Shown here: positions 46,008-55,031 of the stretch, piece after piece | How positions within the stretch are numbered: position 1 is the stretch's first letter | How the letters are laid out: the number at the start of each line of letters is the position of its first letter | Assembly: GCF_900108035.1 (NCBI RefSeq) | Contig: NZ_FNVS01000012.1 | Coordinates: forward strand, 59,676 to 123,675 | DNA: 64,000 bases | Direction of reading: 5' to 3' | From: Parabacteroides chinchillae | GTDB taxonomy: Bacteria; Bacteroidota; Bacteroidia; Bacteroidales; Tannerellaceae | Translations under genes and position numbers: made by a program | Notes under the pieces: model-generated | What the model was told of the DNA's origin: nothing | Seen by the model: the letters and a program-made list of their open reading frames with translations, nothing else | Database searches by the model: none

Positions 46008-47501
46008 ATGGCAACAATAGCTGAATTATTAGCATCCTCTTTGGCCGCACTCAAAAAAGTACAGCAGGATGGCAATTTCATGATTATAAAAGGAGGAGAA
46101 CTATCACCAACTCATATGAAGCGGCTTATGGCTAACAACTTCCTGAAGCCTATTATAAAAGGATGGTATGTGGTTACTGATCCGAGGACACTACCCGGCG
46201 ACAGTACTGCCTGGTATGCTTCGTTTTGGAACTTCATTGTCAGATATGCCACTGAACGCTATGGTAAAGAGTGGTGTTTGTCCGCAGAACAATCACTGGC
46301 TATTCATAGTGGCTCATCCATCGTTCCTGCACAGGTCTTAATTAGAGCTCCAAAAGGAAACAACAATGCCATTCAGTTGATACCCCCTACTTCGATTTTT
46401 AATCTCGGAGCGGAACTACCATCAGTAATTGATAGCAATAATCAATACGGACTCAATCTCTATTCACTCACTGAAGCTATTATTGTTGCAACTCCCTCTA
46501 TGTATAGCAATGATCCGCTAACGATGCGTACAGCATTGGCAATGGTGGGCGATGTGTCGGGTATTCTCAAGATATTGGTCGATACAGGACAGACAATCCG
46601 TGCCGGAAGAGTGGCCGGGGCTTTTCGCAATATAGGAAGGGCCGATTTTGCCGATGAGATCATGAGTACAATGAAGCGAATAGGATATGATGTCCGTGAA
46701 GATGATCCGTTTGCAGAAGTTGTAAAAGTAAGCCGATCCCCCTCTCCATATGCTACGCGCTTAAGGTTGATGTGGCAAAATATGAGGGACGATGTTTTGA
46801 GTAACTTCAGCCGCACTAAGTCTAATCTCTCCCCTCAGCAATTCTTGGAACAAATGGAAACGCAGTACAAACTGGATGCTTATCACTCCTTGTCTATTGA
46901 GGGGTATCGGGTAACGGACGAGTTGATAAACAAAGTCAAAAGTGGAGCTTGGAAACCGGATGGAGACGATGCGGATTCCAAAAATGCTCTTGCGGCACGC
47001 GGTTATTGGCAGGCATTTCAGAGTGTCAAAACAAGTATCTCGGATATATTGAACGGTGCAAATAATGCAGAGGTAGTAGAACGAGATTTATCGGTATGGC
47101 ACAGCGAAATGTTTATGCCGTGTGTTACGGCTGGCATTATTAAACCGTCCGATATTGTAGGTTATCGCTCCCATCAGGTTTATATTCGTAACTCAATGCA
47201 CACTCCACCGAATCCCGATGCGCTACGAGATGCTATGAGAACATTGTTTGAGCTACTGAAAGAAGAACCCGAAGCCAGTGTGAGAGCTATATTAGGGCAT
47301 TTTGTATTTACTTATATCCACCCTTATATGGACGGTAATGGTCGTGTAGGACGATTCTTAATGAATACAATGTTAGCATCAGGCGGTTACGATTGGTTGA
47401 TTATTTCAGTAGAGAAGCGGGATGAATATATGGTTGCTCTTGAAAAAGCAAGTGTAGCAGGTGATATAGTGCCCTTCACAAAGTTTTTATCAAGCATTTA
47501 A
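46008..47501 (+). CDS. Fic-domain protein with AbiEi-like N-terminal region
   Basis: About 497 aa from MATIAELLAS. Residues 1-200 resemble AbiEi-type antitoxin/regulator proteins: a winged-helix-like start (GGELSPTHMKRLMANN, IKGWYVV) and WCLSAEQSLAIHSG. The C-terminal half is a Fic domain with HPYMDGNGRVGR (from His438), the active-site loop for AMP transfer to proteins. A likely inhibitory motif SxxxEG (Ser294, Glu298, Gly299) precedes the Fic core, as in self-inhibited class II Fic proteins. It may be a self-regulated Fic enzyme or toxin that also binds DNA. No separate antitoxin gene adjoins it. It sits in a decayed accessory zone near tRNA-Ser. Confidence 0.88.
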   Translation: MATIAELLASSLAALKKVQQDGNFMIIKGGELSPTHMKRLMANNFLKPIIKGWYVVTDPRTLPGDSTAWYASFWNFIVRYATERYGKEWCLSAEQSLAIHSGSSIVPAQVLIRAPKGNNNAIQLIPPTSIFNLGAELPSVIDSNNQYGLNLYSLTEAIIVATPSMYSNDPLTMRTALAMVGDVSGILKILVDTGQTIRAGRVAGAFRNIGRADFADEIMSTMKRIGYDVREDDPFAEVVKVSRSPSPYATRLRLMWQNMRDDVLSNFSRTKSNLSPQQFLEQMETQYKLDAYHSLSIEGYRVTDELINKVKSGAWKPDGDDADSKNALAARGYWQAFQSVKTSISDILNGANNAEVVERDLSVWHSEMFMPCVTAGIIKPSDIVGYRSHQVYIRNSMHTPPNPDALRDAMRTLFELLKEEPEASVRAILGHFVFTYIHPYMDGNGRVGRFLMNTMLASGGYDWLIISVEKRDEYMVALEKASVAGDIVPFTKFLSSI

Positions 47502-47515
47502 CAACAAAAAATAGT

Positions 47516-47653
47516 ATGATAAATTTCAATGAAGATAATGAATATATTGGTAACGATTTAGTAACACTACTTTGTCCAAACGGGGCATTTGCTTGTCTGC
47601 CGACAAAACGAAAAAAGTCCCGTAAAATCAAGGTTTTACGGGACTTGTCTTAG
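47516..47653 (+). CDS. Possible 45-aa remnant frame after Fic
   Basis: A 45-codon frame starting MINFNEDNEYIGND, 14 bp after the Fic stop codon. Its second half runs through a strong terminator hairpin, so it is probably the truncated start of a lost gene rather than a functional protein. Confidence 0.25.
   Translation: MINFNEDNEYIGNDLVTLLCPNGAFACLPTKRKKSRKIKVLRDLS
47616..47645. terminator. Terminator between Fic and tRNA-Ser
   Basis: A perfect 12-bp stem, agtcccgtaaaa (47616-47627) with ttttacgggact (47634-47645), loop 6 nt, A run before it (giving a U run on the minus strand). It suits termination of the minus-strand tRNA-Ser transcript. Confidence 0.8.
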
Positions 47654-47682
47654 CTTTTCCACTATTTGTCTTTAGTGTTCAG

Positions 47683-47767
47683 CGGAGAGATAGGGATTCG
47701 AACCCCAGGAACCTCTCAGTTCAACGGTTTTCAAGACCGCCGCAATCGACCACTCTGCCATCTCTCC
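47683..47767 (-). tRNA. tRNA-Ser(UGA), intact
   Basis: An 85-nt class II tRNA with perfect 7-bp acceptor stem (GGAGAGA with TCTCTCC), discriminator G, TTCGAAT T-loop, long variable arm and anticodon UGA. CCA is not encoded. It matches the damaged copy at 1101-1185 over 76 nt and is probably the working gene. Promoter: TACCTTTG at 47809-47816 with a TTTG 20 bp further upstream (47837-47840). Confidence 0.95.
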
Positions 47768-47808
47768 AATACTAGTTCAAGGATTGTTCCTTGTTCTTAT
47801 TTCGGGTG

Positions 47809-47840
47809 CAAAGGTAATAATATCTCCTATTAGTTCCAAA
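47809..47840 (-). promoter_or_regulatory. Promoter of the intact tRNA-Ser
   Basis: The minus strand has TTTG (47837-47840), 20 nt, then TACCTTTG (47809-47816), a near-perfect Bacteroidota promoter 42 bp before the tRNA. Confidence 0.65.
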
Positions 47841-47944
47841 TATTTCAAACTATTTTTTTGACAGAAAAGAAAACATATCTGTTTTTTATACTCAAAAAAT
47901 AGACTTACTTTGTAAGATTAGTTTAACTATAAAAGATAAGGACA

Positions 47945-48406
47945 ATGAACTATTATTATTCATACTCTACTCCGGTCGGACAACTGGAAATTCAAGCAGA
48001 TGAAAATGCGGTTACACGAATTGCCTACTCATCATACCCAAATCAGGCAATATATAAAGAAACACCTTTGATAAAAAAAGCCTTTCAACAAATCGAGGAA
48101 TATTTTGCAAGAAAAAGAACGGCTTTCGATTTGCCGTTGAATCCCAAAGGAACTCCTTTCCAAAAGAAGGTCTGGACAGTATTAACTACTATACCTTACG
48201 GAGAAACGTGGAGTTATAAACAAGTAGCCGAAGCTGCTGGCAACCCTAAAGCCTGCAGAGCAGTCGGAATGGCTAATAACAGAAACCCTATTTCCATTAT
48301 CGTGCCTTGCCATCGTGTAATAGGAGCAAATGGAAAATTAGTTGGATATGGAGGCGGATTACCTGCAAAAGAATATCTGCTTAATCTGGAAAAAGAAAAG
48401 AAATAA
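47945..48406 (+). CDS. ogt: Methylated-DNA--protein-cysteine methyltransferase
   Basis: A 153-aa DNA-repair protein that moves the methyl group from O6-methylguanine to its own cysteine. The acceptor is Cys122 in PCHRVIG, and the helix-turn-helix with the finger Arg is in PKACRAVGMANNRNP. There is no Ada-type N-terminal regulatory domain, so it is of the Ogt type. Monocistronic as far as seen. Confidence 0.95.
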   Translation: MNYYYSYSTPVGQLEIQADENAVTRIAYSSYPNQAIYKETPLIKKAFQQIEEYFARKRTAFDLPLNPKGTPFQKKVWTVLTTIPYGETWSYKQVAEAAGNPKACRAVGMANNRNPISIIVPCHRVIGANGKLVGYGGGLPAKEYLLNLEKEKK

Positions 48407-48464
48407 ACATAAAAAAAGAAGCCATACAACCTCCTTTTTGCAAAGTATCATAAACTCAACAGAT

Positions 48465-48918
48465 ATGAGAGCTGAAAATTTATTCGGAACACTACTACTA
48501 TCCCTTAGTGCAATCAGTTTAGATCAATAATGTTACGCAGGAAACCAGATACGGTTATTCGTTTAATCATAGCACTACTTATACAGATAATCTATGCATC
48601 CCCCGGAAAAGATGCATCCCGGTTACTCTGAAAGGATTTATCCCCAGCCAACAAGACAACTCCTATGACTACATGAAGGTATTCAGTTCTTTTCCGTACG
48701 AAGGCAAGTCCACAGACCATATATTCCCGGATACCAATTACAGCAACGGAACGGTTAACGATTATACGTTCGCATTGTATGATGCTGAAGAAAAGACATT
48801 CGAAATTCCTTTCGCTTTGAATGAGAATAACATCATCACCTTACTGCGAAAAAAGAACGGGGTTTATACCATGGAGGAGCATTCTCTTTTTGTAACCCAG
48901 GAAGTCCTACAAGTTTAA
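48465..48918 (+). pseudogene. Frameshifted remnant of an unknown exported protein
   Basis: A short frame from ATG 48465 (MRAENLFGTLLLSLSAISLD, signal-peptide-like) stops at 48528. A second frame, offset by one base, continues from about 48522 (NNVTQETRYGYSFNHS) through SYDYMKVFSSFPYEGK to a stop at 48918 (EEHSLFVTQEVLQV). Together they would make an exported protein of about 150 aa broken by a frameshift. Family unknown. Alternatively the downstream piece starts at ATG 48673 (81 aa). 48919-49090 holds only repeats. Confidence 0.45.
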
Positions 48919-49004
48919 TATTCGAATACTGATAAAATAATAGTTATTTTTCAAGAAGCAGCTCCCGTAATTTATCAGGCAGAGAAAGGAATTCTTTTAT
49001 TTTT

Positions 49005-49067
49005 TTATCGGGACAAAAAAATAGTTTCATCAGGATGAAAAAATAGTTTTATCGGGATGAAACTAAA
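49005..49067. repeat. Short degenerate tandem palindromic repeats
   Basis: A unit of about 23 bp (aaaaaatagttt, then catcaggatg or atcgggatg) occurs twice to three times in a row, each with a small tttcatc/gatgaaa dyad. The last unit ends gggatgaaactaaa, nearly the same as cggatgaaactaaa at 38541-38554, so this may be a dispersed family. Confidence 0.45.
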
Positions 49068-49096
49068 TATATGACATATCAGACGGTTGTCAAAAA

Positions 49097-49120
49097 AGGG
49101 CATCTTATAAAAGATGCCCT
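49097..49120 (-). terminator. Terminator of the reverse rubrerythrin gene
   Basis: A 10-bp stem, agggcatctt with aagatgccct, loop 4 nt, preceded on the plus strand by an A run that gives the minus-strand U tract. Confidence 0.8.
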
Positions 49121-49156
49121 CTTCAAAATTCATTTTGTAGCCTGTATTCCTACAAA

Positions 49157-49711
49157 TTACTTTTTAAAATAGCGATTGTATAAACCTTCAAACCCTTTGC
49201 CGTGACGAGCTTCATCTTTACACATCTCATGTACTGTGTCGTGGATTGCATCCAGGTTTTGTTGCTTAGCCAGTGTAGCAATACGCTTTTTATCTTCACA
49301 AGCGCCGGCTTCTGCTTCCATACGTTTTTTAAGATTTGTTTTTGTATCCCAAACAACATCGCCTAACAGTTCTGCAAATTTAGCCGCATGCTCAGCTTCT
49401 TCCCAAGCATAACGTTTAAATGCTTCAGCCACTTCAGGATAACCTTCACGATCAGCCTGACGACTCATAGCCAAATACATACCGACTTCGGTACATTCTC
49501 CCATAAAATGGGCATTTAAACCTTCCAATATAACAGGATCAACACCTTTTGCAACACCTAATACGTGTTCGTCAACGAACTTCAATGCGCCTTCGCTTTC
49601 TACCAACTCTTTAAACTTGCTTTTAGGCTGTTTACATTGAGGGCAAAATTCAGGAGCTTCGTCACCTTCATGTACATAACCGCATACTGTGCATATCCAT
49701 TTTTTCTTCAT
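49157..49711 (-). CDS. Reverse rubrerythrin
   Basis: A 184-aa non-heme iron protein with the rubredoxin domain first: CxxC pairs at Cys7/Cys10 and Cys23/Cys26. The ferritin-like diiron domain follows (about 50-184), with ligands in the [12 protein letters not shown] and [12 protein letters not shown] helices. This order is reversed relative to classic rubrerythrin. Relatives act as NAD(P)H-linked peroxidases protecting anaerobes from H2O2. Monocistronic, with its own terminator. Confidence 0.94.
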   Translation of the reverse strand: MKKKWICTVCGYVHEGDEAPEFCPQCKQPKSKFKELVESEGALKFVDEHVLGVAKGVDPVILEGLNAHFMGECTEVGMYLAMSRQADREGYPEVAEAFKRYAWEEAEHAAKFAELLGDVVWDTKTNLKKRMEAEAGACEDKKRIATLAKQQNLDAIHDTVHEMCKDEARHGKGFEGLYNRYFKK

Positions 49712-49894
49712 CGCTGTGTAATTTTTTATTGGTTATTATATAAAATGATTGGTTTCCGTTGACAAAATTAACTAAACAATCGAAAACAAAAGAACTTTCC
49801 CAATAGATTTCTTCTATATAGTAATTGATAAAAACTATAAAACTTATTTTCCTTTTACGCTGTTACTAATATATAGAAATAAATATATAATACT

Positions 49895-50953
49895 ATGGAT
49901 ACTTCAAAAATCAAAAGCCTTCTTGGCGACAAAAGCGAGTTTTATCTAAACCATTCTTGTAAAACGATAGACAAATCTCTTATACATATACCCTCTCCTA
50001 CGCTAATCGATGACGTTTGGATTGCTTCGGACAGAAACATCCAAACATTAAACAGCTTGCAAGCAATATTGGGACATGGTCGGTTGGCAAACACCGGTTA
50101 TGTTTCCATTTTACCGGTGGATCAAGGTATAGAGCATACTGCCGGAGCATCTTTTGCTCCGAACCCTCTCTATTTTGATCCTGAAAACATTGTCAAACTT
50201 GCCATTGAAGGCGGTTGTAATGCTGTTGCCTCTACTTTTGGGGTATTAGGTAGTGTTGCCCGAAAGTATGCACATAAAATACCATTCTTAGTAAAACTTA
50301 ATCATAATGAGCTGTTAAGTTACCCTAACACTTACAATCAGATCATGTTCGGAACGGTTAAAGAGGCATGGAATATGGGAGCTGTAGCCGTAGGTGCTAC
50401 TATTTATTTCGGGTCACAGGAAAGTAGGCAGCAATTGATACAAGTAGCCGAAGCATTCGAATATGCACACGAATTAGGAATGGCTACCGTTTTATGGTGC
50501 TATCTACGCAATAACGCTTTCAAACAAGACGGAGTAGACTATCACGAAGCCGCTGACCTGACAGGACAGGCTAATCATTTGGGTGTTACCATCAAAGCTG
50601 ATATTGTAAAACAAAAACTTCCTGTCAACAACGGAGGTTTTACAGCTATCAACTTCGGTAAAATAAACCAAAAGATGTATACGGAGCTAACTACCGAACA
50701 TCCTATTGATCTCTGCCGCTATCAGGTAGCGAATAGCTATATGGGGCGCGTTGGTCTGATTAATTCCGGTGGCGAATCACATGGAGCTTCCGATCTGAAA
50801 GATGCAGTAGTTACTGCTGTTGTAAATAAGCGTGCCGGCGGCATGGGGCTTATAAGCGGTCGTAAGGCTTTTCAGAAATCTATGAAAGATGGCGTCGAAT
50901 TACTCAACGCTATACAGGATGTTTATCTTGATCATGAAATAACAATTGCATAG
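49895..50953 (+). CDS. fbaB: Class I fructose-bisphosphate aldolase (FbaB/DhnA type)
   Basis: A 352-aa Schiff-base aldolase of the archaeal-type DhnA family, cleaving fructose 1,6-bisphosphate in glycolysis. Family segments include [16 protein letters not shown] near residue 78, [13 protein letters not shown], and [14 protein letters not shown], the last probably holding the Schiff-base lysine. Length is normal. Ended by the hairpin at 50974-51003. Confidence 0.94.
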   Translation: MDTSKIKSLLGDKSEFYLNHSCKTIDKSLIHIPSPTLIDDVWIASDRNIQTLNSLQAILGHGRLANTGYVSILPVDQGIEHTAGASFAPNPLYFDPENIVKLAIEGGCNAVASTFGVLGSVARKYAHKIPFLVKLNHNELLSYPNTYNQIMFGTVKEAWNMGAVAVGATIYFGSQESRQQLIQVAEAFEYAHELGMATVLWCYLRNNAFKQDGVDYHEAADLTGQANHLGVTIKADIVKQKLPVNNGGFTAINFGKINQKMYTELTTEHPIDLCRYQVANSYMGRVGLINSGGESHGASDLKDAVVTAVVNKRAGGMGLISGRKAFQKSMKDGVELLNAIQDVYLDHEITIA

Positions 50954-50973
50954 TCAAATAGCCAATCCATCAT

Positions 50974-51003
50974 AAAAGCTGTCTTTACCAGACAGCTTTT
51001 TTA
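50974..51003 (+). terminator. Intrinsic terminator after aldolase gene
   Basis: A perfect 10-bp stem, aaaagctgtc with gacagctttt, loop 7 nt, followed by T. Confidence 0.85.
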
Positions 51004-51075
51004 TTACGTACCTAAGTCTAAACCACCACCTTTATCTATGAAGTTCATCATCAAATAAAAACCAGCTATCTCTAA

Positions 51076-51106
51076 CTTGTCAACTCTCAACTAATTTCTA
51101 TCTTTG
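51076..51106 (+). promoter_or_regulatory. Promoter of metA
   Basis: CTTG (one mismatch to TTTG), exactly 19 nt, then TATCTTTG (51099-51106). The leader would be only about 20 nt, too short for a SAM riboswitch. Confidence 0.65.
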
Positions 51107-51132
51107 TAGCTTCAAACAAATACAAAAATATC

Positions 51133-52065
51133 ATGCCTTTAAATTTACAGAAAAACCTACCGGCTATTGAGCTGCTGAAAAAGGAACACATTTTTGTAAT
51201 GGACTCTCTCAGGGCTTCGGAACAAGATATCCGCCCATTGCGTGTTGTCGTTCTTAATCTGATGCCACTTAAGATAACTACAGAAACGGATCTTATCCGC
51301 CTACTTAGTAATACACCATTACAGGTAGAACTGGATTTTATGAAGATAAAAGGACATACTCCTAAAAATACACCGATCGAGCACATGCAGGAATTTTACA
51401 AAGATTTTGACGATATTGCTGCAGATTACTACGATGGTATGATTATAACAGGTGCCCCGGTAGAACAAATGGCTTTCGAAGAGGTGGCCTACTGGGATGA
51501 AATTACCTGCATATTCGACTGGGCACGAACTCATGTTACTTCTACACTTTACATATGTTGGGCAGCTCAGGCTGGTCTTTACCATTTCTATGACGTACCC
51601 AAATATGATTTACCAGCCAAAATGTTTGGCGTATTCCGTCATACATTGCGTGAACCGTATCTGCCGATATTCCGGGGATTTGATGACGAATTTTATGTAC
51701 CACACAGCCGTCATACCGAAGTCCGGCGCGAAGACATCCGTAAAGTACCTGAATTAACACTTCTTTCAGAAAGCCAGGAATCCGGTGTTTACATGGCAAT
51801 GGCACGTGGAGGCCGGGAGTTTTTTATCACCGGACATTCAGAATATTCGCCATATACATTGAATGACGAATATGTGCGTGATATCAACAAGGGTTTATCA
51901 ATCTCCGTTCCCCGCAATTATTACCGCAACAACGATCCGGCCCAAGGTCCTGTTGTACGTTGGCGGGGACATGCAAATTTGCTTTTCACCAACTGGCTGA
52001 ACTATTACGTTTACCAGGAAACACCATTCCGTATAGAAGATATTAAAAATTTAGGAAGTCTCTGA
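51133..52065 (+). CDS. metA: Homoserine O-acyltransferase (probably acetyl)
   Basis: A 310-aa class-I-glutaminase-like enzyme making the first committed intermediate of methionine from homoserine. The catalytic nucleophile is Cys142 (YICWAAQAG), with His235 and Glu237 in GHSEYS. Residue 111 is Glu (GAPVEQM). In characterised MetA proteins Glu here goes with acetyl-CoA use and Gly with succinyl-CoA, so the product is probably O-acetylhomoserine. It lies 7 bp upstream of the U32 gene. Confidence 0.95.
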   Translation: MPLNLQKNLPAIELLKKEHIFVMDSLRASEQDIRPLRVVVLNLMPLKITTETDLIRLLSNTPLQVELDFMKIKGHTPKNTPIEHMQEFYKDFDDIAADYYDGMIITGAPVEQMAFEEVAYWDEITCIFDWARTHVTSTLYICWAAQAGLYHFYDVPKYDLPAKMFGVFRHTLREPYLPIFRGFDDEFYVPHSRHTEVRREDIRKVPELTLLSESQESGVYMAMARGGREFFITGHSEYSPYTLNDEYVRDINKGLSISVPRNYYRNNDPAQGPVVRWRGHANLLFTNWLNYYVYQETPFRIEDIKNLGSL

Positions 52066-52072
52066 TCTGTTT

Positions 52073-53893
52073 ATGCGTACGATAGAATTACTTGCTCCGG
52101 CTAAAGATTTAACTTGCGGTATCGAAGCTATTAACCACGGAGCCGATGCCGTTTACATCGGAGCTCCAAAATTCGGCGCCCGTGCCGCTGCAGGAAACTC
52201 TTTAGAAGATATCAGTGCATTATGCGATTATGCTCACATTTACGATGCACGCATTTATGTAACACTCAATACGATACTAAAAGAAAACGAATTAAAGGAA
52301 GCCGAACTTCTCATTCGCCAGTTATATGATGCAGGAACCGATGCACTGATTATACAAGATATGGGAATCACCCGGTTGGATATACCACCAATTCCCTTGC
52401 ATGCCAGTACGCAAACAGACAACCGTACTCCCGAAAAAGTCAAATTCCTACAAAATGCAGGATTCTCCCAAGTTGTGCTTGCACGAGAACTGTCACTTAA
52501 TCAGATCCGCTCTATCTACGAACAAACCAGCGTTCCCTTAGAAGTTTTCGTACATGGGGCTCTTTGTGTAAGCTATAGCGGTCAGTGCTATCTGAGTGCT
52601 GCCCTAAGCGGGCGCAGTGCAAACCGGGGCGAATGTGCCCAATACTGCCGCCTCCCTTACACATTAGTAGATGCTGGTGGCAAAATAATAGCAAACAATA
52701 AGCACTTGCTATCGTTGCGAGACATGAACAGATCCGAAAATCTTGAAGCTTTGATAGAAGCAGGTGCCTCATCTTTTAAAATAGAAGGACGCCTGAAAGA
52801 CGTAAGTTATGTAAAAAACATCACTGCTTTTTACCGTAAAAAGCTGGATGATATTTTATCCCGTCATCCGGAATACCGCAGGGCATCCTCAGGAATGAGT
52901 TCATTTTCCTTTGAACCGGCCGTAGAAAAAAGCTTCAATCGTGGCTTCACTCCTTTTTTAACAGAGAAACGAACAGATGATATAACGGCTTTCGATACTC
53001 CAAAATCATTAGGCGAACCAATAGGGACAGTAAAAGAAATAAAAGGAAACTCATTTACCATAGCCGGATTAAAACAACTCAACAATGGTGATGGCCTGGC
53101 ATTCTTTAATTCACGGGGAGAGTTGGAAGGCTTCCGTGTAAACCGCGTAGATGCAAACAGGGTTTTTCCATTAGAAATGCCCGCACTTCTCCCTAAAACA
53201 CCTATATACCGGAACTTCGATCAGGCTTTTGAAAAACAACTTTCCAAACCTTCGGCAGAACGAAAACTCGCTACCTATATTTGTTTCTCTGATAACTCAT
53301 TCGGTTTTTCTCTGGAAATGAGCGACGAAACCGGAGCCCATATTCTCGTCACCCGTCCATTTGAGAAGGAGGCAGCACGGCGCGACCAACAAGATAACAT
53401 CCGTACCCAATTAAGTAAATTAGGCAATACGCCTTTTGAAACATCCGAAGTAGAAGTAAACTTATCAGAGAACTGGTTCGTTCCTTCTTCATTACTTGCA
53501 GATATGCGTCGTGAAGGAGTAGAAAAATTATTAGCCTGCCGTCGTATTCGATACCGCCGCGAACTATCAAAATGCACTACGAATGACACGCCTTATCCGG
53601 AGCATTCGCTTACCTATTTGGGAAATGTAGCGAACAGTCTGGCCGAAGCGTTTTACAAGACACATGGAGTAACACAGATAGCTCCTGCATTTGAGCTTGC
53701 CCCACAAAAAGATGTGCCGCTAATGTTTACAAAACATTGTATCCGTTTTTCAATAAAGGCATGTCCTATTTTTCAAAAGCCCACATCCGTTTTCAAGGAA
53801 CCATACTACCTTTTGTATAAAGATACCCGCTTACGTTTACAGTTCGACTGCAAGAACTGCCAGATGCTTGTGTATGCTGATAATAAACAATAG
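52073..53893 (+). CDS. U32 family protein (RlhA/TrhP-like RNA hydroxylase)
   Basis: 606 aa of the U32 'peptidase' family. Conserved cysteines, probably for an Fe-S cluster, are in SYSGQCYLSAAL, NRGECAQYCRLPY and, near the end, CIRFSIKACP and CKNC. E. coli members of similar length modify RNA by hydroxylation (RlhA on 23S rRNA, TrhP on tRNA) rather than cutting peptides; this protein is nearer in length to RlhA. Co-transcribed with metA (7-bp gap), a link without an obvious reason. Confidence 0.88.
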   Translation: MRTIELLAPAKDLTCGIEAINHGADAVYIGAPKFGARAAAGNSLEDISALCDYAHIYDARIYVTLNTILKENELKEAELLIRQLYDAGTDALIIQDMGITRLDIPPIPLHASTQTDNRTPEKVKFLQNAGFSQVVLARELSLNQIRSIYEQTSVPLEVFVHGALCVSYSGQCYLSAALSGRSANRGECAQYCRLPYTLVDAGGKIIANNKHLLSLRDMNRSENLEALIEAGASSFKIEGRLKDVSYVKNITAFYRKKLDDILSRHPEYRRASSGMSSFSFEPAVEKSFNRGFTPFLTEKRTDDITAFDTPKSLGEPIGTVKEIKGNSFTIAGLKQLNNGDGLAFFNSRGELEGFRVNRVDANRVFPLEMPALLPKTPIYRNFDQAFEKQLSKPSAERKLATYICFSDNSFGFSLEMSDETGAHILVTRPFEKEAARRDQQDNIRTQLSKLGNTPFETSEVEVNLSENWFVPSSLLADMRREGVEKLLACRRIRYRRELSKCTTNDTPYPEHSLTYLGNVANSLAEAFYKTHGVTQIAPAFELAPQKDVPLMFTKHCIRFSIKACPIFQKPTSVFKEPYYLLYKDTRLRLQFDCKNCQMLVYADNKQ

Positions 53894-53906
53894 GGCAACA
53901 TATATT

Positions 53907-54374
53907 TTAAAGAGCCGCTGCCAATTTCTGCATATATAACCGTACAGCTTCAGCTTCCTCTACTGCCGGACTCCAAGGAGCCATATTTTCCGGGCTTAAA
54001 GGTGCGAACGGACCCTGCTTTACTTCGTATATAACCGATCCGCTATCAAGTACCAACAATCCGTGCCACACACCGGCCTTTATCTCGGCACCATATATTC
54101 CAGCAAGAGGATCAAGGACAAGTGTATCTGTGATTTCTCCAGTTTCATCAAAAAGAAATACGGCAACCCGCCCACGCAAAAGAAGAAATATTTCATCTTT
54201 TGCAGGATCCAAATGACGATGAGGACGTAAATAAGTGCCCGGTTCCATCGCATTAAGCAAGCGGTTAACCGGATCATCCAGCTTTTCATGAAAGTTATAA
54301 TTCATTCGCATGCGGGGCGATTGTTTGGCTTTTGCCGTTATTTCGTCCAGCAATATTGTGTTTATGATTTTCAT
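53907..54374 (-). CDS. WbuC family cupin metalloprotein
   Basis: A 155-aa cupin. Metal ligands are likely in RPHRHLDPAKDEIFLLLRGR (first cupin motif, about 49-68) and GVWHGLLV (second, about 101-108). WbuC proteins often sit in surface polysaccharide loci but none is here; the function is unknown. Convergent with the U32 gene. Confidence 0.85.
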   Translation of the reverse strand: MKIINTILLDEITAKAKQSPRMRMNYNFHEKLDDPVNRLLNAMEPGTYLRPHRHLDPAKDEIFLLLRGRVAVFLFDETGEITDTLVLDPLAGIYGAEIKAGVWHGLLVLDSGSVIYEVKQGPFAPLSPENMAPWSPAVEEAEAVRLYMQKLAAAL

Positions 54375-54404
54375 AATTGAACAATAAAGGTTTTACATTT
54401 AATA

Positions 54405-54440
54405 AAAAAGCCATTTCAAGATCATTTGAAATGGCTTTTT
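54405..54440. terminator. Bidirectional terminator after SPOR gene
   Basis: A perfect 15-bp stem, 54405-54419 with 54426-54440 (core gccatttcaa), loop 6 nt, with A and T runs at both ends. Confidence 0.9.
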
Positions 54441-54458
54441 TATTAATATTATATTTTA

Positions 54459-54947
54459 TCAATACTGTCTTTCCAGCAACCAGGCATCCTGGAAGTTTGG
54501 AGCATATTTGGATTTAATAGCATCGCGGCTGTCAGCAGCATCAGCTTTATTGTCGAAACTGGCAACAATGACACGGAGCATACCTTGTTCGTTTTCACCT
54601 AATACGGCATTGTAACCATCTCTCTGCATGCGTTCCTTTAATGAGTAAGCATTGGTACGATTCTTAAAACTGCCAATTACAACGCTGTAACGTTTCAAAC
54701 GGCTGGCATCTTCGCCTTGTGCAGCATTAATTCTTTCCGTACGCGTAGTTGCCGATGATACCCGCGGTTTTGACACCGGAGTAACGTCTTCAACAACTTC
54801 AGTATCTTCTACTACCTCAACAGGAGCCGTGGTTTCTTTTTCCTTAGCTTGTTCATAAGCAGCTTTGTACGCACTCTGTTTAGGTTTACATGAGCCAAGT
54901 GCTAATACCATACTTATTGCGGCTCCAAATAACCAAATCTTATTCAT
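54459..54947 (-). CDS. SPOR-domain lipoprotein
   Basis: A 162-aa lipoprotein with lipobox LGSC (Cys20), a Glu/Thr/Val-rich linker (about 30-75) and a C-terminal SPOR domain (about 84-162, SVVIGSFKNRTNAYSLKERM). SPOR domains bind denuded peptidoglycan, commonly at division sites, so it probably acts in the periplasm in cell-wall remodelling or division. A minus-strand TATCTTTG box (54974-54981) precedes it; the S9 peptidase gene is divergent. Confidence 0.92.
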   Translation of the reverse strand: MNKIWLFGAAISMVLALGSCKPKQSAYKAAYEQAKEKETTAPVEVVEDTEVVEDVTPVSKPRVSSATTRTERINAAQGEDASRLKRYSVVIGSFKNRTNAYSLKERMQRDGYNAVLGENEQGMLRVIVASFDNKADAADSRDAIKSKYAPNFQDAWLLERQY

Positions 54948-55031
54948 ACTGTTCAGTTCTTAAATTAATTACGCAAAGATATAAATTATATTTAGTACTT
55001 TCGCACTCATAACATAATATTTATAAAGTAC

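Noticed and set aside
50954..51132. SAM riboswitch before metA
   Set aside because: The promoter places the transcription start about 20 nt before the ATG, leaving no room for an aptamer.
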